From NCBI GenBank assembly GCA_946800325.1, contig OX326959.1:46065566-46129565 (forward strand): a stretch of 64,000 nt of DNA, in the 5' to 3' direction. Origin of the DNA: Luzula sylvatica (Eukaryota > Streptophyta > Magnoliopsida > Poales > Juncaceae). A program made the position numbers and the translations under genes. The notes under the pieces are model-generated. The model saw only the letters and a list, made by a program, of their open reading frames with translations. It was not told where the DNA came from and searched no databases. This document shows, piece by piece, positions 1 through 12,334 of the stretch. Every line of letters begins with the position of its first letter. Position 1 is the first letter of the stretch.

Positions 1-440
1 TTTAGAATTTGTAATTCCGGATTTTAATAAACTTAAAAAACCAGAATTTCAAATTCTAATTTTCTTTAACATAAAAATCGGGATATGAATTCCCGTCTCT
101 TTCAAAGAGTCACGACCAGAAGTGGAAAAATGCAAAGAAAATGGAAGCAAACAATGGCGTCCCCTCTCTGGTCACGTTTCGGGTCGGCGGGCCACTGTGC
201 CACCGGCGTCCGTTGACAAAACGGAGACCACAGATGTGTCCGGAATTATCCACTGAGTATAGAGAGATAGTACAAATTATCTATAAACTTTTCTTTCTCT
301 CTAATTTTGTGATCCGTTTAAGACCCGTTTCGATAAAAAACGAAATTATCCGAAATTAACAGAAATTGGACGAGAGAAATCGTTTTAAACACTATATACT
401 TCGTTTCTCTTCCATTTAAACTGTGATTCACCATAGTTTC
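1..440 (-). mobile_element. 5' internal leader of a partial Ty1/copia element (minus strand)
   Basis: This stretch lies inside an element running on the minus strand: the primer-binding site is at 441-452 and its 5' LTR at 455-1106. It should be the untranslated leader upstream of gag, with the coding region beyond the left window edge. I see no gag motif here. The 72-codon plus-strand ORF in it resembles nothing I know and is probably chance. Confidence 0.6.
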
Positions 441-452
441 GCTCTGATACCA
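441..452 (-). promoter_or_regulatory. Primer-binding site, initiator tRNA-Met type
   Basis: On the minus strand this reads tggtatcagagc, the classic copia primer-binding site complementary to the 3' end of initiator tRNA-Met. It sits two bases from the LTR boundary at 455, as expected for minus-strand DNA priming. Confidence 0.85.
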
Positions 453-550
453 ATTGTTAGGGCGGCGACGATCCGGCACCGCCCGTGAATAAAATTATTA
501 CCAATTGTTGGGGCGGCAACGATCCGGCACCATCCCGCAAATAAAATAAT
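448..550. repeat. 51-bp tandem duplication across the LTR/PBS junction
   Basis: The sequence from taccaattgtta at 448 is repeated with a few mismatches from taccaattgttg at 499, a period of 51 bp. The duplicated piece contains the edge of the primer-binding site plus the LTR terminus (gggcggcgacgatccggcacc versus a close variant). Confidence 0.75.
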
Positions 551-1106
551 AAATTAATTTTGCCCGTACAAACGGACCGTACTAACTATGTGAATTCTAC
601 CGAATAATTTTAAAATAAAACCGTACCTTAACCGTATACGGAAGCGTATGAAATTCGTCCGAATTGATGTCGCGCCATCATTGTCGTTGCGTCCATGAAG
701 CCTTAGTTGCAAGAATGGAATTCCAAGTACTTTATGATGTCCAATTTAGAGTTCTTTTGTTTTTCTCTAATGGATCTCTCTCTCTAATCTTAATGGGGCA
801 GATTTAAGAATGGATTTTCATCATCATATGTACTTGGGACCAAATTGCTTATATAGCCACAAGACATCTTTTCACAAAGACGTACATTTTGGGCTCCCTA
901 ATGTGGATTTTCTAATTCAGCCCATCATAGAAAATAGAAGCACCACCCACAACATTCTACATATCAAAAGGCCCACATCCTAATTAACACATTAATGCTT
1001 AAATTTATTAACTAAAATTGGCCACTTTATTTTAAGCATATAAATGACAATATTACAACACATAATATTTTACATATAAGTCCAATGTTGGAATAATGTT
1101 CCAACA
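455..1106 (-). mobile_element. 5' LTR of the minus-strand copia element
   Basis: On the minus strand the LTR opens with TGTTGGAACATT (plus position 1106) and closes with CGCCCTAACA at 455, so it has TG...CA ends next to a primer-binding site. A TATA-like tatataagc lies on the minus strand near 848-860, which would start transcription. The length is 652 bp. The other LTR is outside the window, so TSD and LTR divergence cannot be measured. It appears to have inserted into, or next to, an older copia 3' end at 1107. Confidence 0.75.
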
Positions 1107-1263
1107 TTTATCTCACGCAAAAGGCGAAGTCCATTTTGATTCCATGGGTCTGATGGAACATAGAGAATGGATAGAGTAGAATAAGTTAAAAGGCAACCTT
1201 GATTTCAAAGAACAAAAATACATACGTATGTATAAGATATAACTTTAAGAACAAGTGGGAGAT
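1107..1263 (+). mobile_element. 3' internal remnant and polypurine tract of a second copia element
   Basis: The segment ends with caagtgggagat just before tgttagattt at 1264. A purine-rich AAGTGGGAGA-type tract directly before a TGTT LTR start is typical of the plus-strand priming site of copia elements. No reading frame survives in this short remnant. Confidence 0.6.
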
Positions 1264-3042
1264 TGTTAGATTTGTGTTCTAAAACTTATTAATATTTGGA
1301 TAATTTTTATATGTTATTTTTTATGAATTGGATGTTATTTACATTTTGTTCCTTGAGTTTTTATATTTTCATTTAGAAGTATTCAAGAAGATGCACTTGG
1401 TCTTGAATCGCAGAACTTTAAGTGATAATAAAATATTGAACTCTAAAATGTTCACATGTCTTGGATATTAGCAGGAACACTAATATACATAATAAGAATG
1501 TCGTGTTGATTAAAAGCACGTTGCAATTCTGCAAACGTTGATAAAAGATTATCATTTAATAACACGAATATATGAAAAGCTTCATATATTGAACAGACCT
1601 AACAGATGAAACATTATATGAATTGTGTTAGTGTCATGAATGTTTTCATCGTGTCTCTGGTTCTAAGATTGAGAGATGTATCTTTTTCACATGAGGAATG
1701 CATAACGTAATTATTATTAAAAGCTGATTATTAATAAGTGGTGATAAAAGTAATAGTTCTTTGTACGTAACTTATGCTGGAAAGAGAGTACATGTCAATA
1801 GTATCGTTGCCACTCATTCATTATGAGAAATGATATTATGGGCCCCTTGATAAAGTAGAATTATGAATGGATCCAATATAACTGAAGTGCAGTTATATAT
1901 TTATAATTTACTTAATAGAGATCAAGAAATGATTATAATACAAAGATGACACATCACTACTTTGTATATTGATCACAATATCATAAAGGCAAGGAATGGA
2001 CACAATCAATATCACAAGGATTATGTTTCGTAAAAGGGTTACTAAACATCTAAGTTATTTGGGTAACCGTAATGTATAGCTAGAATACCGCTTACGGTTT
2101 ATGGAATAAAATGTTTTATTTCATTGCCAACATAACATAGATCCTCGATATAGGTCACACCAACTGAATGGGAAACAAGAAATATATTATATATTTTTCT
2201 ATGTATAAATATTTCATGTTGTATGAAATACAGATACAAATAGAAAATATGTAAAATATTATGTCATATGAGATGATTACTTAGCATGGAAATAAATTAA
2301 ATGAAATGTGCATATTATGAAAATAATATATGTAGCACATATCATAATTTGTTTCAAGCCCAAGCCCAAAACATATTGAGAAGAGAAATTGACAAGTCCA
2401 AATAAACATGAATCATGACCATAAATTCGAGACAGATTTTGAGGCATGTTTGAACAAATATTTGAAATAGCAAAACTTTACCATTCTGTACAAATGACCT
2501 ATGTAAATTGTATCCATTTGAATGTAGTTTCTAATGGTGAAAATTTCAAGTCATTTGGAATTTTCTAGAAGAAGTTATGACAGAAACAGTGACCAATGGT
2601 CAGGAGTTAATGTGCTGCTTCGAATTTTGTTCAAGCCTTGATTACGAATTTTCAAAGGGTTTTGACCTAATGTTTAGGGACTATAAATATGAGACCTGGC
2701 TAAGCATTTTGTAACAAGAATTTTCTCTCTATAACCAGTCTCTCTTTCTCTTGAAATGTTTGTTGAAACGTTGATTGATTAAGCAATCGATCAGAAACGG
2801 GCGACGGAGCTAGGTGCGGACAAGAGGACACTAGCACGGACTCGACGCCGTTCTTGTTTCGGATTCAAGGGTGAACCAAAGAGGACCAGACCTACGTTAA
2901 AGATCTTCGGTATTGTATTCTAATCCTTCTTGTAGGATAAATAAAATAAATTACAGTAGAAAGTTAGCTTAAGTAAGACGATTCCCGACTTTGTTGGAAT
3001 AAATTTTTGATATTTACTCTGACGAACGTCATGAAATCCTTC
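1264..3042 (+). mobile_element. Probable 3' LTR of the second copia element, end not resolved
   Basis: The start (TGTTAGATTTG) follows a polypurine tract. A TATA-like actataaatatgag lies near 2683-2697, followed by a pyrimidine-rich leader (ctctctataaccagtctctctttctc), which fits a U3-R-U5 layout. I cannot find the matching ...CTAACA end before the long unit begins at about 3043, so the LTR may be truncated. Confidence 0.5.
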
Positions 3043-3675
3043 ACTTACGAGCTAAATTGATATTTAAAAGCATCGTGTTTTGTTGCTAAATAGGAGAAAT
3101 CTTTCAAACTTAAACTAAGAATACCATTAAGTGGGTGGATAGTCAATAATTTTTATAGCGAGTTATAAGAGGAAACAATTTGAGGGACTCGATTTTGAAT
3201 TTTAGTTGTTTCAATTTATAAGGATTTATATTGATTGAGATTTATGTTAAATCCGCAATGCATTTTGTAGATATGTTAGATTAAAATAATTCAAACTTCA
3301 ATATAATGAGTCATTAAGCATATCTGCAAATTGTCGAATTTGTATATAATTGTTGAATTTTGCTCAATACATTGTTGAATTTGGAAATAATCAAGAAGCA
3401 CAATTTTTGTCCCACGGCTCATATTTTTGTCTCCAAAATTTGATTTTGTGCATAAATTTATCATGAAGTCAAATTGCTCATATATTACACAAAATATTGA
3501 AAGTATGATAATATGAGTTATAAAATGTAGGGAAATTAAAAAAAAACTCTTAACTTTTTCCAATATTGTAAAAAAAAAAGCCTCACTTTTGAGATATTTC
3601 CAAATTTATAAATTATGTATTAACTATTGAGATATTTGAAAATATGGAGTTATTCTCTTCATCATGTTTTGCATT

Positions 3676-4012
3676 TGTTAACATTCTTGCAGAAGTTCTA
3701 CAGTGCTTCAAATGGGATTATATTCATTTATGGGCTTTTACTAATGTATTGGGCTTTTATATATGTTATAAATAAAAGCCTGTTATTGTGCAGATTAGAT
3801 TAGTGAGTTGTTTAACTGTAATTGGTTAGTGTTTGTTTAATTGTAACTGGTTAGTGATAGTTAGTGGTCACGCCTAATTACTGAGTTGGTTAGAGTGGTT
3901 AGGTTTGATTAACTATATATAAGTTTGTACTTCAGTTAATTGTTCAATTAAGGAAAACAAGAAAGTTTAAAGAAACTTCATCTTCTTCTAATTACATTTC
4001 TTTAATTCGACA
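3676..4012 (+). mobile_element. Solo LTR (337 bp) in copy 1
   Basis: The element begins tgttaacatt and ends ttcgaca, and is flanked by the 5-bp direct repeat gcatt at 3671-3675 and 4013-4017. A TATA-like aactatatataag lies near 3910. The same 337-bp element with the same TSD sits at 26037-26373 (reverse) and 46491-46827, so it inserted once before the long unit was duplicated. Its small size and TATA layout suggest a copia LTR; the lineage is not determined. Confidence 0.85.
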
Positions 4013-4648
4013 GCATTATTCTCAATTTAAATGATTTTGTCATAATGAAGTTTGAAATAGTTTGATATAGTACTTAATATGGTGTAACAATCGGTATTGA
4101 ATAATTGAAGTTGGTACCACTCCATTTCTGTGCCAAGAATGGTGCCATATTCTTTTGTAATTCATGAACTTGTAACTTTTTCTTAATTTTTCCACAACTT
4201 TGGCTTGTCAAATTTTATTCATTACAATTTCAATATCTACTCATTGATTAATTTAAATACATTTCAATGTCAATATCAATACGCATGCAATACATCAACC
4301 AAAAACTAAGATAATGATTAAAAATTAGACAAACCTAAACCACATTTACATGGAATTGACTTCCAATCCGTACAAAAATCGATTCGATCATGCACATACA
4401 TACGAAGACACGGACATAAAAAGCACACATTCAACTTCACAGCACATTGAAATTTCCATCTCTCGAGTAAATCGATTCGATTATCGACTTCTTTTCTTAG
4501 CGTTGAAGTCATCGAGATTGAATTCGGTTTACTGCGCGCGCCATTGTCGTGCATTAATCCATTTATTTTCTTAATGTTGTGACTTGATTCTCCTGCACCG
4601 AAAATGATGATAGTTTGTTAATATTTTGTACGAAAATAAATAAATTAA

Positions 4649-5035
4649 TTAATTGGTTTTGTTGTTTTCGACCTGATAGAGTTTCATTTTGTTTAGTCTC
4701 TGTATCGCCGATTCTTCATTTAATCTTTGTTGTTGGCTTGGAGATGAACGATGAGTTTCTAATGCATAGAGATGAAACTTTTTGACCCAAAAAGACATCT
4801 TCGAGGCTGTTCTCGAGAACTCATCGCATCTCTGCACCAATTTTGAAAATAAATTAGATCGAAAAATTAGCAAAATAAATTGGATTATTTTGGAAAAGAT
4901 AAAACTGAAAATGACCTTGTACAGGGGTAAGTCCTTCTCTGTTTCTGTCTCGTTCTCCTCCAATTCAAACATGATAAAAGAGAAGAATTTGTTGAACTGT
5001 GGAAATCGAAATCCTGTGCAACTCTCGCTCATCAA
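4649..5035 (-). pseudogene. Exon-like ORF of unknown origin in arm 1 (copy 1)
   Basis: A 128-codon minus-strand ORF, probably a read-through of two short exons rather than one protein. The stretch GFRFPQFNKFF...EKDLPLYK is preceded by an acceptor-like ...gcacag, and the part starting RCDEFSRTASKMSFWVKKFH is preceded by ...ggtgcag. Between them is AT-rich, hydrophobic-reading intron-like sequence. The same 128 residues are encoded at 47473-47859, with only a synonymous difference noticed. In copy A the second exon-like part changes after KFHLYE. I do not recognise the family. It may be a captured host gene fragment. Confidence 0.3.
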
Positions 5036-5654
5036 GAATATGTTAAACTATACAATCAGTCAGAAATGGAATCAATAATCGTGGTCGAAAAAGTTAAGAA
5101 GAAATTAAAAATCAAAGACATAGACTCAGATCGAGAATCTATAAGGATTTATCAATGATAACCGGTAGAAGAAACTACAAATCAAACAAAAGAGAATAGA
5201 AAACAAAGCCAATCATTTGCTTGCTTGATTTGGGGCTACTAAAAATCACTAATTATGATAAATACAAAAAATGGAGGAGAAACACTTACGTTCTTTTGTG
5301 GGTCCGGTAATGAATCTCACATCAACCATTGAAATCGTCCATTTAAGAGGTCTCAATCCACGGATTTAGAAGAAAACGTTCCACTCGAGTTCGGATTTCA
5401 CATCTAGTCTCCCATTCAAACTATCTACTGAATAGAAGTTTGTTGTTGGTTGTCGACTATCTGGATGTAGGGCTTCTTTTGTGGGACATAATAGAGAGTA
5501 TAGAGACAAAGAGCGGGAGAGAAGAAAGGGGGATTTACCGATTCGATTGTGAAAGGAGAAGGTGAATGTGAGGTGGAGGACAGAGAAGATAGGCGGAGAT
5601 TAATATTAGATGAGAATGTGTTGTGCTTAGATAATTTATTCCCTACATTCGGCA

Positions 5655-5790
5655 TACCGATTGAGATATACACCATATGAAAATATCATATTCTGGTTTT
5701 GTTATTAAATTGTGGACCGAGTTCATCTCGCATCATATTGAAATATTAACGTTGGATTATATTTTGTCTTTCTTAACGTTAGGATTAAGA
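5655..5790 (-). promoter_or_regulatory. Arm-1 promoter-like segment of the long unit (copy 1)
   Basis: Read on the minus strand, this segment contains ccaacgttaatatttc, actcggtccacaatttaat-type sequence and atggtgtatat. It matches, in inverted orientation, the arm-2 segment at about 7195-7350. It precedes a CT-rich leader-like stretch that continues towards 5520 on the minus strand. The homology between arms is visible by eye; promoter activity is inference only. Confidence 0.45.
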
Positions 5791-5903
5791 TTTTTGAAAT
5801 TTTTAGTACCGTTAGAAATTGAATTATGTTAATAATCAGTTAATTAATAATATATTGATATTAAAATATTATAATAAATAATACATATATATTAAATTAT
5901 TAT

Positions 5904-5979
5904 AATAAATAATATATTGATATTAAAATATTATAATAATTGTTGAAAATGATATTTTAATATCAATATATTATTTATT
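5904..5979. repeat. AT-rich palindrome of the long unit (copy 1)
   Basis: The 28-base arm at 5904-5931 is perfectly complementary to 5952-5979 with a 20-base spacer. Weaker complementarity extends outwards over roughly 100 bases on each side. The same palindrome recurs near 22913, 38424 and 48770. It could extrude as a cruciform or be a decayed fold-back MITE fixed in the unit. Confidence 0.8.
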
Positions 5980-6099
5980 ATAATATTTTAGTACTATATA
6001 TTATTTATTATAATATTATACTATCATGTATTATTTATTTTTAATTTTTTTATAATATTTTAATATATATTCATTATTTATTAAATTATAGAAATTTAA

Positions 6100-6315
6100 A
6101 AAATAAAACAAAAGGTACAATGGTTATTTTTTAAAAAACATAATAAAAAGATAGGGGATTTTTGAGAGAATCTAAAAAAGTTAAGGGGTTTTGAAGAAGT
6201 AAAAAATATAGGGGTTTTTTTAGGGAATCTAAAAAAGATAGGGGATTTTCTAAAAGTACAGGTGTTTTTTTTCATAATTTTCAAAAATGTTGGGAGATTT
6301 TTGAAGAATTCCCCT
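6100..6315. repeat. Purine-rich imperfect tandem block (copy 1)
   Basis: About five imperfect repeats of the form taaaaaagatagggggttttt-gaagaa follow each other, with runs of four or more G alternating with A/T tracts. The block recurs in all four unit copies (about 22545-22735, 38050-38240 and 48955-49140). The overlapping short ORFs reflect this low-complexity pattern. Confidence 0.65.
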
Positions 6316-7194
6316 TAATTTTTTACACAATATATTTAAGTTTTGAGAATTAAAAGAATGTGATCTATTAAAATATGCAGAAAAGAATTGAGTCTATTAA
6401 AAAATTGCTTGACCCTCTAAATATAACCATTACAACTCTAAATTTATAATTTTGGGCCTGTCAGATTAATTGGGCTTACATGTTGAATTCTTCTGAATCA
6501 AACTCTATTTTATCAAATATATATGAAACATGTCCTTCATATATAGAACTACAAGTGAAACTATAAATAGAGCTTAATGAATCACATCCTGATTTCAACA
6601 GAAATAAAAAGAAAATCTAATTTGAACTCTTATTAAACAAAATTAATACTATCATCAGACACTGATTATAATATTAATTAGAAACGTACTTAAATCCAGG
6701 GTTACAAAATTTTTTTTGGCTAAATCAATTAATCATATTGATGCTAAATCTTAAATCAGATATTTTATAAAAGAAATCTGTTTTCTAGGGCATGATTTTT
6801 TTTTTTAATTAAAGGGATATGAGATGAACCATCCAAAAAATTGATTGTGACAAATGGTCTTGAAACTGAAACCTACTACCATTCAAACACATACCCATAA
6901 ATTGCGATCCTTTCTTCACTAATCCAGCTACATTCTTTGAAATTACACACAAAAAACTAAAATTAAAAAAATATATAAATATAAATTATATTATAATTAA
7001 TGTTACGAACTTATAAACTGATTAGTATGTTAATAACTCAATATATATTTAGTAACTCAGTACATATGAACAACCATTCAAACACATAAATCCTGATGTG
7101 GATACTACCAAGATAGGTAATCTCAGCTAGTATTTTATTTTTTATTTTTTTGTTGCAAAAGATAGGTAATCAAATTCTAATTTCATTCTTAACG

Positions 7195-7697
7195 GTCAAA
7201 AAATCTGAATCCAAATCTAATTCCAACGTTAATATTTCTTCATATTAAACCAAACACACTTGGTCCACGATTTAATTAGAACAAAAAACTTAGCATTACC
7301 ATACGGTGTATATATCAAACTTGTACGCCGAGTTTGGGAACGGTGTAAACTATTCTAACATCGCTAACAATAAATAGAGCACTGGCACCTCTTCTTCTCA
7401 GTGGTGTGTGGTCCCCAAATATTATTCCTTCTTTCTTGTCTCTTCTCTTCCTTCTCCCTCACAAGTCACAATCCAAAAAACAATGGAGATTGGAGAAACC
7501 AGGGATCCGCATACTTAACAAAGAACTTCTTCCTCTGTTTCCGTCCGATTGTGCTTCTTGTCCATGTTTTTTGTTCCTTACCCTAGACGGAGTGCTGTCT
7601 GACTCGTAAACGGGAAGAGCACGAAACAATAATTTTCGTGGTTGGTGGACAGACAGATTTTCCAGATTGCTTCATATGCACACATAAGGATGTAAGT
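7195..7697 (+). promoter_or_regulatory. Arm-2 promoter and first-exon-like leader (copy 1)
   Basis: The inverted partner of the arm-1 promoter-like segment lies at about 7195-7350. It is followed by a TATA-like aataaatag at 7369-7377, a CT-rich leader, and an exon-like stretch ending near 7691 in aagg-atgtaagtgatt, a possible 5' splice donor. This resembles the promoter and first exon of a captured or degenerate gene. The open frames inside it differ between copies by small indels, so I do not call a protein. Confidence 0.4.
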
Positions 7698-8112
7698 GAT
7701 TCTCGTCCACATTTTATTTGTATTCTCTTTGATCTGTTCGGATTTGAATTGATTTTGTTGATTGGGTGGAGATTTGGGGACGATCTTGGTTCATGGTTTT
7801 GTTAAATGACGAATCAAGCCAGTAATTGTTTCTCTTAGTTTTTATTTTCGTTTTCTGGTTAATTGTTTTGGCATTTCTCTTGACAAGCCATACACTCGAG
7901 CATTTCTTGTCAATTTTGCATCGAATACAAATATTTGATAAAGTCCTCATGGATTATTGATAAATCTGAGTTCATGATTTGATTGATTTTATAGTTTTCA
8001 ACGTTTTTATAGTTTTGGACGAAGTTTTTGCAGTCACTAATTTTGGGACAAGTTTTCATTCTCATTTTTTGTCTGAACTATGTATGAGTACTCAGATCTT
8101 CCATCTCATCTT

Positions 8113-8718
8113 AATTTTCTCTTAATTATATTTGATGGATTTAATAATCAAGTTCAAATAATTAGCAATATTAATTATATTTGAAATTTGAAATTTTCTT
8201 AATTTTTCATGTATCGATTAAGAGTGAAGTAAATATCAATTAACGACATATGCTATTTAATATTTATTTAGTGTTAATTCACTTGTTAATTGACTGTTAA
8301 TTATAAAAGTTTATAACAAAAAAATAGTTAAATTATTTTCAAATTTTATCAAGTAAAAAATGCATCATGTATCAAGTTTAAATAGAAACTCCCCTGCCAA
8401 TTAATGGTTAAATTGTTTGACTGTTGATTATACAAATTCATATTATTTCCACTGAAAAAATACTATTCAGAAAATAAACTAACATCTAGTACCAATAATT
8501 TCTTATTTTTTCACTAATTATTTGTATTTGGATTATCCTATAACATCTCAACATTCATTTTTTTCTTTAATGAAGAAGACTAGATTTTGACACTCAATAT
8601 GAATTGGACAGTTGAATTGACAAAAAAAACATGGCACAATTGACAAGTTTGCAAGACAATTAATTATGGATTGGACAGCCCACTTAACTTTTGTTCAAAA
8701 AATTGAATTACAAAAGAC
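8113..8718. other. AT-rich sequence, nothing recognised
   Basis: No ORF of note, no terminal repeats and no similarity to other parts of the window. Homology to the long unit has ended. Confidence 0.6.
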
Positions 8719-8726
8719 CCTAAAAC

Positions 8727-9259
8727 CAATGTTGTAAAATACGAAAAACGATACGGAACGGTCGGGAAACGTAAAACGGTGAAAAAACGGTCATCGAAAT
8801 CGATAGTAATTTAATTAAAATTTATAGATGAAACCAAAAAAATATATAATAATGTAATTTTTTAATAGTAAAAAAATAACATAAACAACATCCAACATAA
8901 AACATAACATTAAAACGAATGTCCAACAAAACGTAACATCAAAATATAAACTCAAATCCAAAAATAAACTAAATAGTAAAATCATTAACAACATTCGGGA
9001 CAACCGTAAGTAAAAAAAATAATAATTTTATTGGGTTGGAAAAAAAAAATAAGCCAAAAAACGATAAATAATCAAAATTTCAATTTTTTGTTGTGAAAAA
9101 CGGCCGTTTTTCGAACCGAAAAACGTTTTTTCCCAAAAAAACGGTCAAACACGGTAAAAAAACGTTTGACCGTTTTTTCAAACCGTCTTGTAAAAAACGG
9201 AACGTTTTTCCACCGAAACACCGTTTTTCCACCGTTTTTCACCGTTTTTTACAACAGTG
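8727..9259. mobile_element. hAT-type MITE (533 bp)
   Basis: Termini CAATGTTGTAAAA and, inverted, CACTGTTGTAAAA form the TIRs. The 8-bp flanks are cctaaaac (8719-8726) and cccaaaac (9260-9267), a target duplication with one mismatch, as expected for hAT. The interior is built from many short aaaacgg / ccgtttt motifs in both orientations. There is no coding capacity, so it would depend on a transposase in trans. The element at 29184-30312 has the same terminal pattern. Confidence 0.8.
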
Positions 9260-9267
9260 CCCAAAAC

Positions 9268-12200
9268 CCACTCTCTCCCCTGGCACCCAAAACCCACACC
9301 CGAAAACTCACCAAAACACACACCCCTTCATGTGGGTTTTCTCTATTTAATAACAACATTTAAAATAATATAAAGTAGGGATTTATATGAAAAATATATT
9401 GTACTTTATCAAGTCTTAACGTTTTTTTCACTCTCTAAACGGAGCTTCCGTTAAATCTATTTTTCTTTTGTCACCTATGGAAACAAGCCACCTAGGCAGT
9501 TAGGTTTCAGATGAGGCTCCACTCTTCACACACACGGACTCGAACGATCTGAGAAACCGAAGAACCATGCTGATGTCAGAAATCGAAGAACAACGATAGA
9601 TCCGACGATTGACTGACCTTAGATCTAAGAAGCGGCGCTACACTCACGAAGAACGGCGATCTCCTTCTTTCTTGCTTAATCGCCGAATTTCGACTACAGC
9701 CCCGTGATTTTTATCTCTTCATGCTGATCCAACCTTTGAATGTTTTTCTCGAAGAACGTAGCCAACGATTTTGATTTTCGTTTTTTCCACAAAAATGTAT
9801 TTGTTCTTTTAGTCAATACCAGATCTTGATTTTATTTCAATTTGCCTAACTTTTTCTAAATTTCAGCTCATGCCAGATCTTAGTATTTATTTATCATTTC
9901 CGGGTATTAAATTGCAATTTTCAGTCTTTACAGGTTAAATGAGTATTTATTTAGTCTTTTAATCAGGACTTTTTTTTTGTTGTTATTTCCTTTTATTAAT
10001 CAGGAAGTTTTTTTGTCTATTTATTGTCAACGACAATTTGTGTATTTCTTTGTTGCATTAGTTATTTCTTTCGTGCATTTATTTCAAAATTGCTAATTGG
10101 CAAGAATCAATTAAGCTCAAAATGGTTGATCGCATGGAACTGTCGATTCGAAAGGCCCATGATTTATATCAAACTTGTTAGTTGGTCAATTCATTTTGGT
10201 GTAGTTACTCTTTTTTTTTTGGAAAGATTCAATTGATTGTTAGTTTCTTTACAATTAATTACATATTTTTTCTTCTTATTTTACACATTTTTTCAGATTT
10301 CTTACTTACTTTTTCTACATATTTTTTACCTATTGTAAATCTTACTGGTAATAATCTGGTAATTTAAACTTAACATTCATGTTAACAATCTGTTAATGCA
10401 ATTTTTATTTTCAATTTATCTGTTAATTGATGTAAAATTTGTCGTTAATTAATTTGTTTTTTATCAGTAAGATTTGTTTATTCTAATTTTTGGATACTGA
10501 TTATTTATATTTATATGCTTTTTTAATCTATGTATGTTTATTCTAATTTTTGGGTACTGATTATCTACAAAATGGAAAGTGTTAATAACTCGACAAATAT
10601 TAACTCAATTATCTCATATTCTCATATGAAGTATCAATTGATATGAATAAAGCATATCAATTAATATGAAAAGAACAAATAAATTAATCAACATTAAATA
10701 CCAATTAATAACTACACATGCAAATAAATAATTAACAGTCAACTATAATCAATCCATATAATTTATCAATCGATATTTTTGCATCAAATGACAATTATAA
10801 TTATAAAAAGTCTCAACACATATACAAATAAACCCTAAAAACTTGTTAATTGCCATGAATTGACCTACTAACTCGACACGAAAATTGACTGAACTGAACT
10901 GGTATTGATTGAAATTGACATGTAAATATAATATAATAAATTGGACTGGTATTGTCTGAAATTCACTAAAATGGACTGCTCTCGCCAGAAATCAACAGTC
11001 AATCGTCCCAGATTACATGAATTAAATCGTGCAGCGGAAAATCCGAAAATTGAATGAAACATATGAAAAAATTTGTACAAATTTTATGAAAAGCCAAAAA
11101 TTTAGTGGAAAACCCCAAATCTGACAAAACCACCAAATCCATTAATAAGTTCAAAGATCAATTTTGGCTACTTAGAAAAAGAAATCCAGGATTCAAAATG
11201 TCTAGATTAACAGAAAAAATGACAAATTATAGGGAATGTACTAGAAAATCGAAAACGAAATCTATATGTGTTCTTTGTCAGCCTACATTAAATAGGAGTA
11301 ATGATAGAAACCACACTTCTTTTCACGAATTTTTCCCCGAATCCAACGTGGCAGTAATCTGTGTGCCACGCCAGTTTAGACCACTCATATACAAATAAAT
11401 GGGTCTCGAGACAGAGAAGGGCCAGAGAAAAAGAAAAAAGAACACATCGACTGGAGAAGAAGAGCGGGAGAGAAGCCACACAGAACCGTAACGAAGCCAC
11501 CAGATCGTCGTCCGATGGCCGCAAGATTGACGCCAGATCGTCGTCAGATCGCACGAGACTCATACAAAGTGAAAAGCAACTCTCAGAACCCTACACTCAT
11601 GAAGCGACGGCCAAGAATCGAGCCACGTCGAACTACCCTTTGCTTCTTTCATCAAACCCCAAGAGGCAGTCAATTTGTTCATCAAATGGTACCTTTTACT
11701 GAAATTAATGTTTTAAGTTAATTAAGTTTTTTTAGTGGTAATTAGTTTTCTATTGTCAATTAGGATTTCGTCAAATCTTTTTCTGGTTATTATGTTTTCT
11801 TTGGTGACTAGGGTTTTCCAGTTTTTATTTTTATTTTTATTTTTTTAAAAGAATCTGAACCAGCATTTTGTACTGATGATTTGATTATAAATTCAGTCAT
11901 TTACTCGTAATCATCAATCCTTGTTATACTGTCATAGTGGCCCTTGATTATTGAAACTAGGGTTTAATGATTAAGATAATCCTTGTAAAATGCAAATGCT
12001 CCGATGATGAATTGCCCAATCATCAACCCTTGATTATAAATTCAGTCATTTACTCTTAATTTATAATTTTTCGATTGATTCCCTGCTCTTGTTATCAATT
12101 AGATTTTAATTGTTTCATTCAACATTAACATTTTTTTGTTTCATTTCCCTAATTTCATTCTTTTTGCAGGAATTGCCCAAGAGATTATCATCGTTATGGC

Positions 12201-12297
12201 ATCAAACTTATTTTAAGCTCCGATGATGAAGTTATCAACCCGATTTTGAGCATACGAAGACAATATAATATGTATTTCGGATTACAAATTTGTAAGT

Positions 12298-12301
<4 letters not shown>
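9268..12301. other. Unclassified region with two gene-leader-like GC patches
   Basis: Two GC-richer patches (about 9425-9770 and 11390-11700) read like plant 5' leaders or first exons next to AT-rich intron-like sequence. No frame resembles a known protein. Short direct duplications occur: gtttattctaatttttgg at about 10478 and 10536, and gattataaattcagtcattta at about 11881 and 12031. A transposon with captured host fragments is possible, but I found no terminal repeats. Confidence 0.4.

Positions 12302-12333
<32 letters not shown>
12302..12333. repeat. (TG)n microsatellite
   Basis: An uninterrupted run of 16 TG dinucleotides. Confidence 0.95.

Positions 12334-12334
<1 letters not shown>

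Larger units (their letters stand above)
3043..8112 (+). repeat. Long repeat unit, copy 1 (truncated on the right)
   Basis: This block is nearly identical, with indels, to 45570-51016 plus 56346-56517 (copy C) and to the reverse complement of parts of copy A. It starts at acttacgagctaaattg and stops at ccatctcatctt, where copy C continues into its exon-like and minisatellite part. Relative to copy C it lacks about 0.25 kb near 3595 and about 0.24 kb near 6842. It carries no convincing gene. The content is an old solo LTR, two inverted promoter/leader arms, an AT palindrome and a purine-rich block. Confidence 0.85.

Noticed and set aside
1264..3042. Complete copia element in this interval
   Set aside because: Only a polypurine tract and LTR-like sequence are present. 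No second LTR, PBS or pol motif, and the LTR end is not resolved.
3291..3563. 90-aa ORF in the outer flank of the long unit, also seen at 31001-31294 and 45813-46007
   Set aside because: Hydrophobic, AT-driven composition, different ends in each copy and no start context. Conservation again follows from the duplication.
7714..7950. A 78-aa ORF (MRTLSNICIRCK...) repeated in all four unit copies
   Set aside because: It runs opposite to the leader and donor-like site and lies in intron-like AT-rich sequence. Conservation follows from the repeat, and it is cut by the hAT insertion in copy C.
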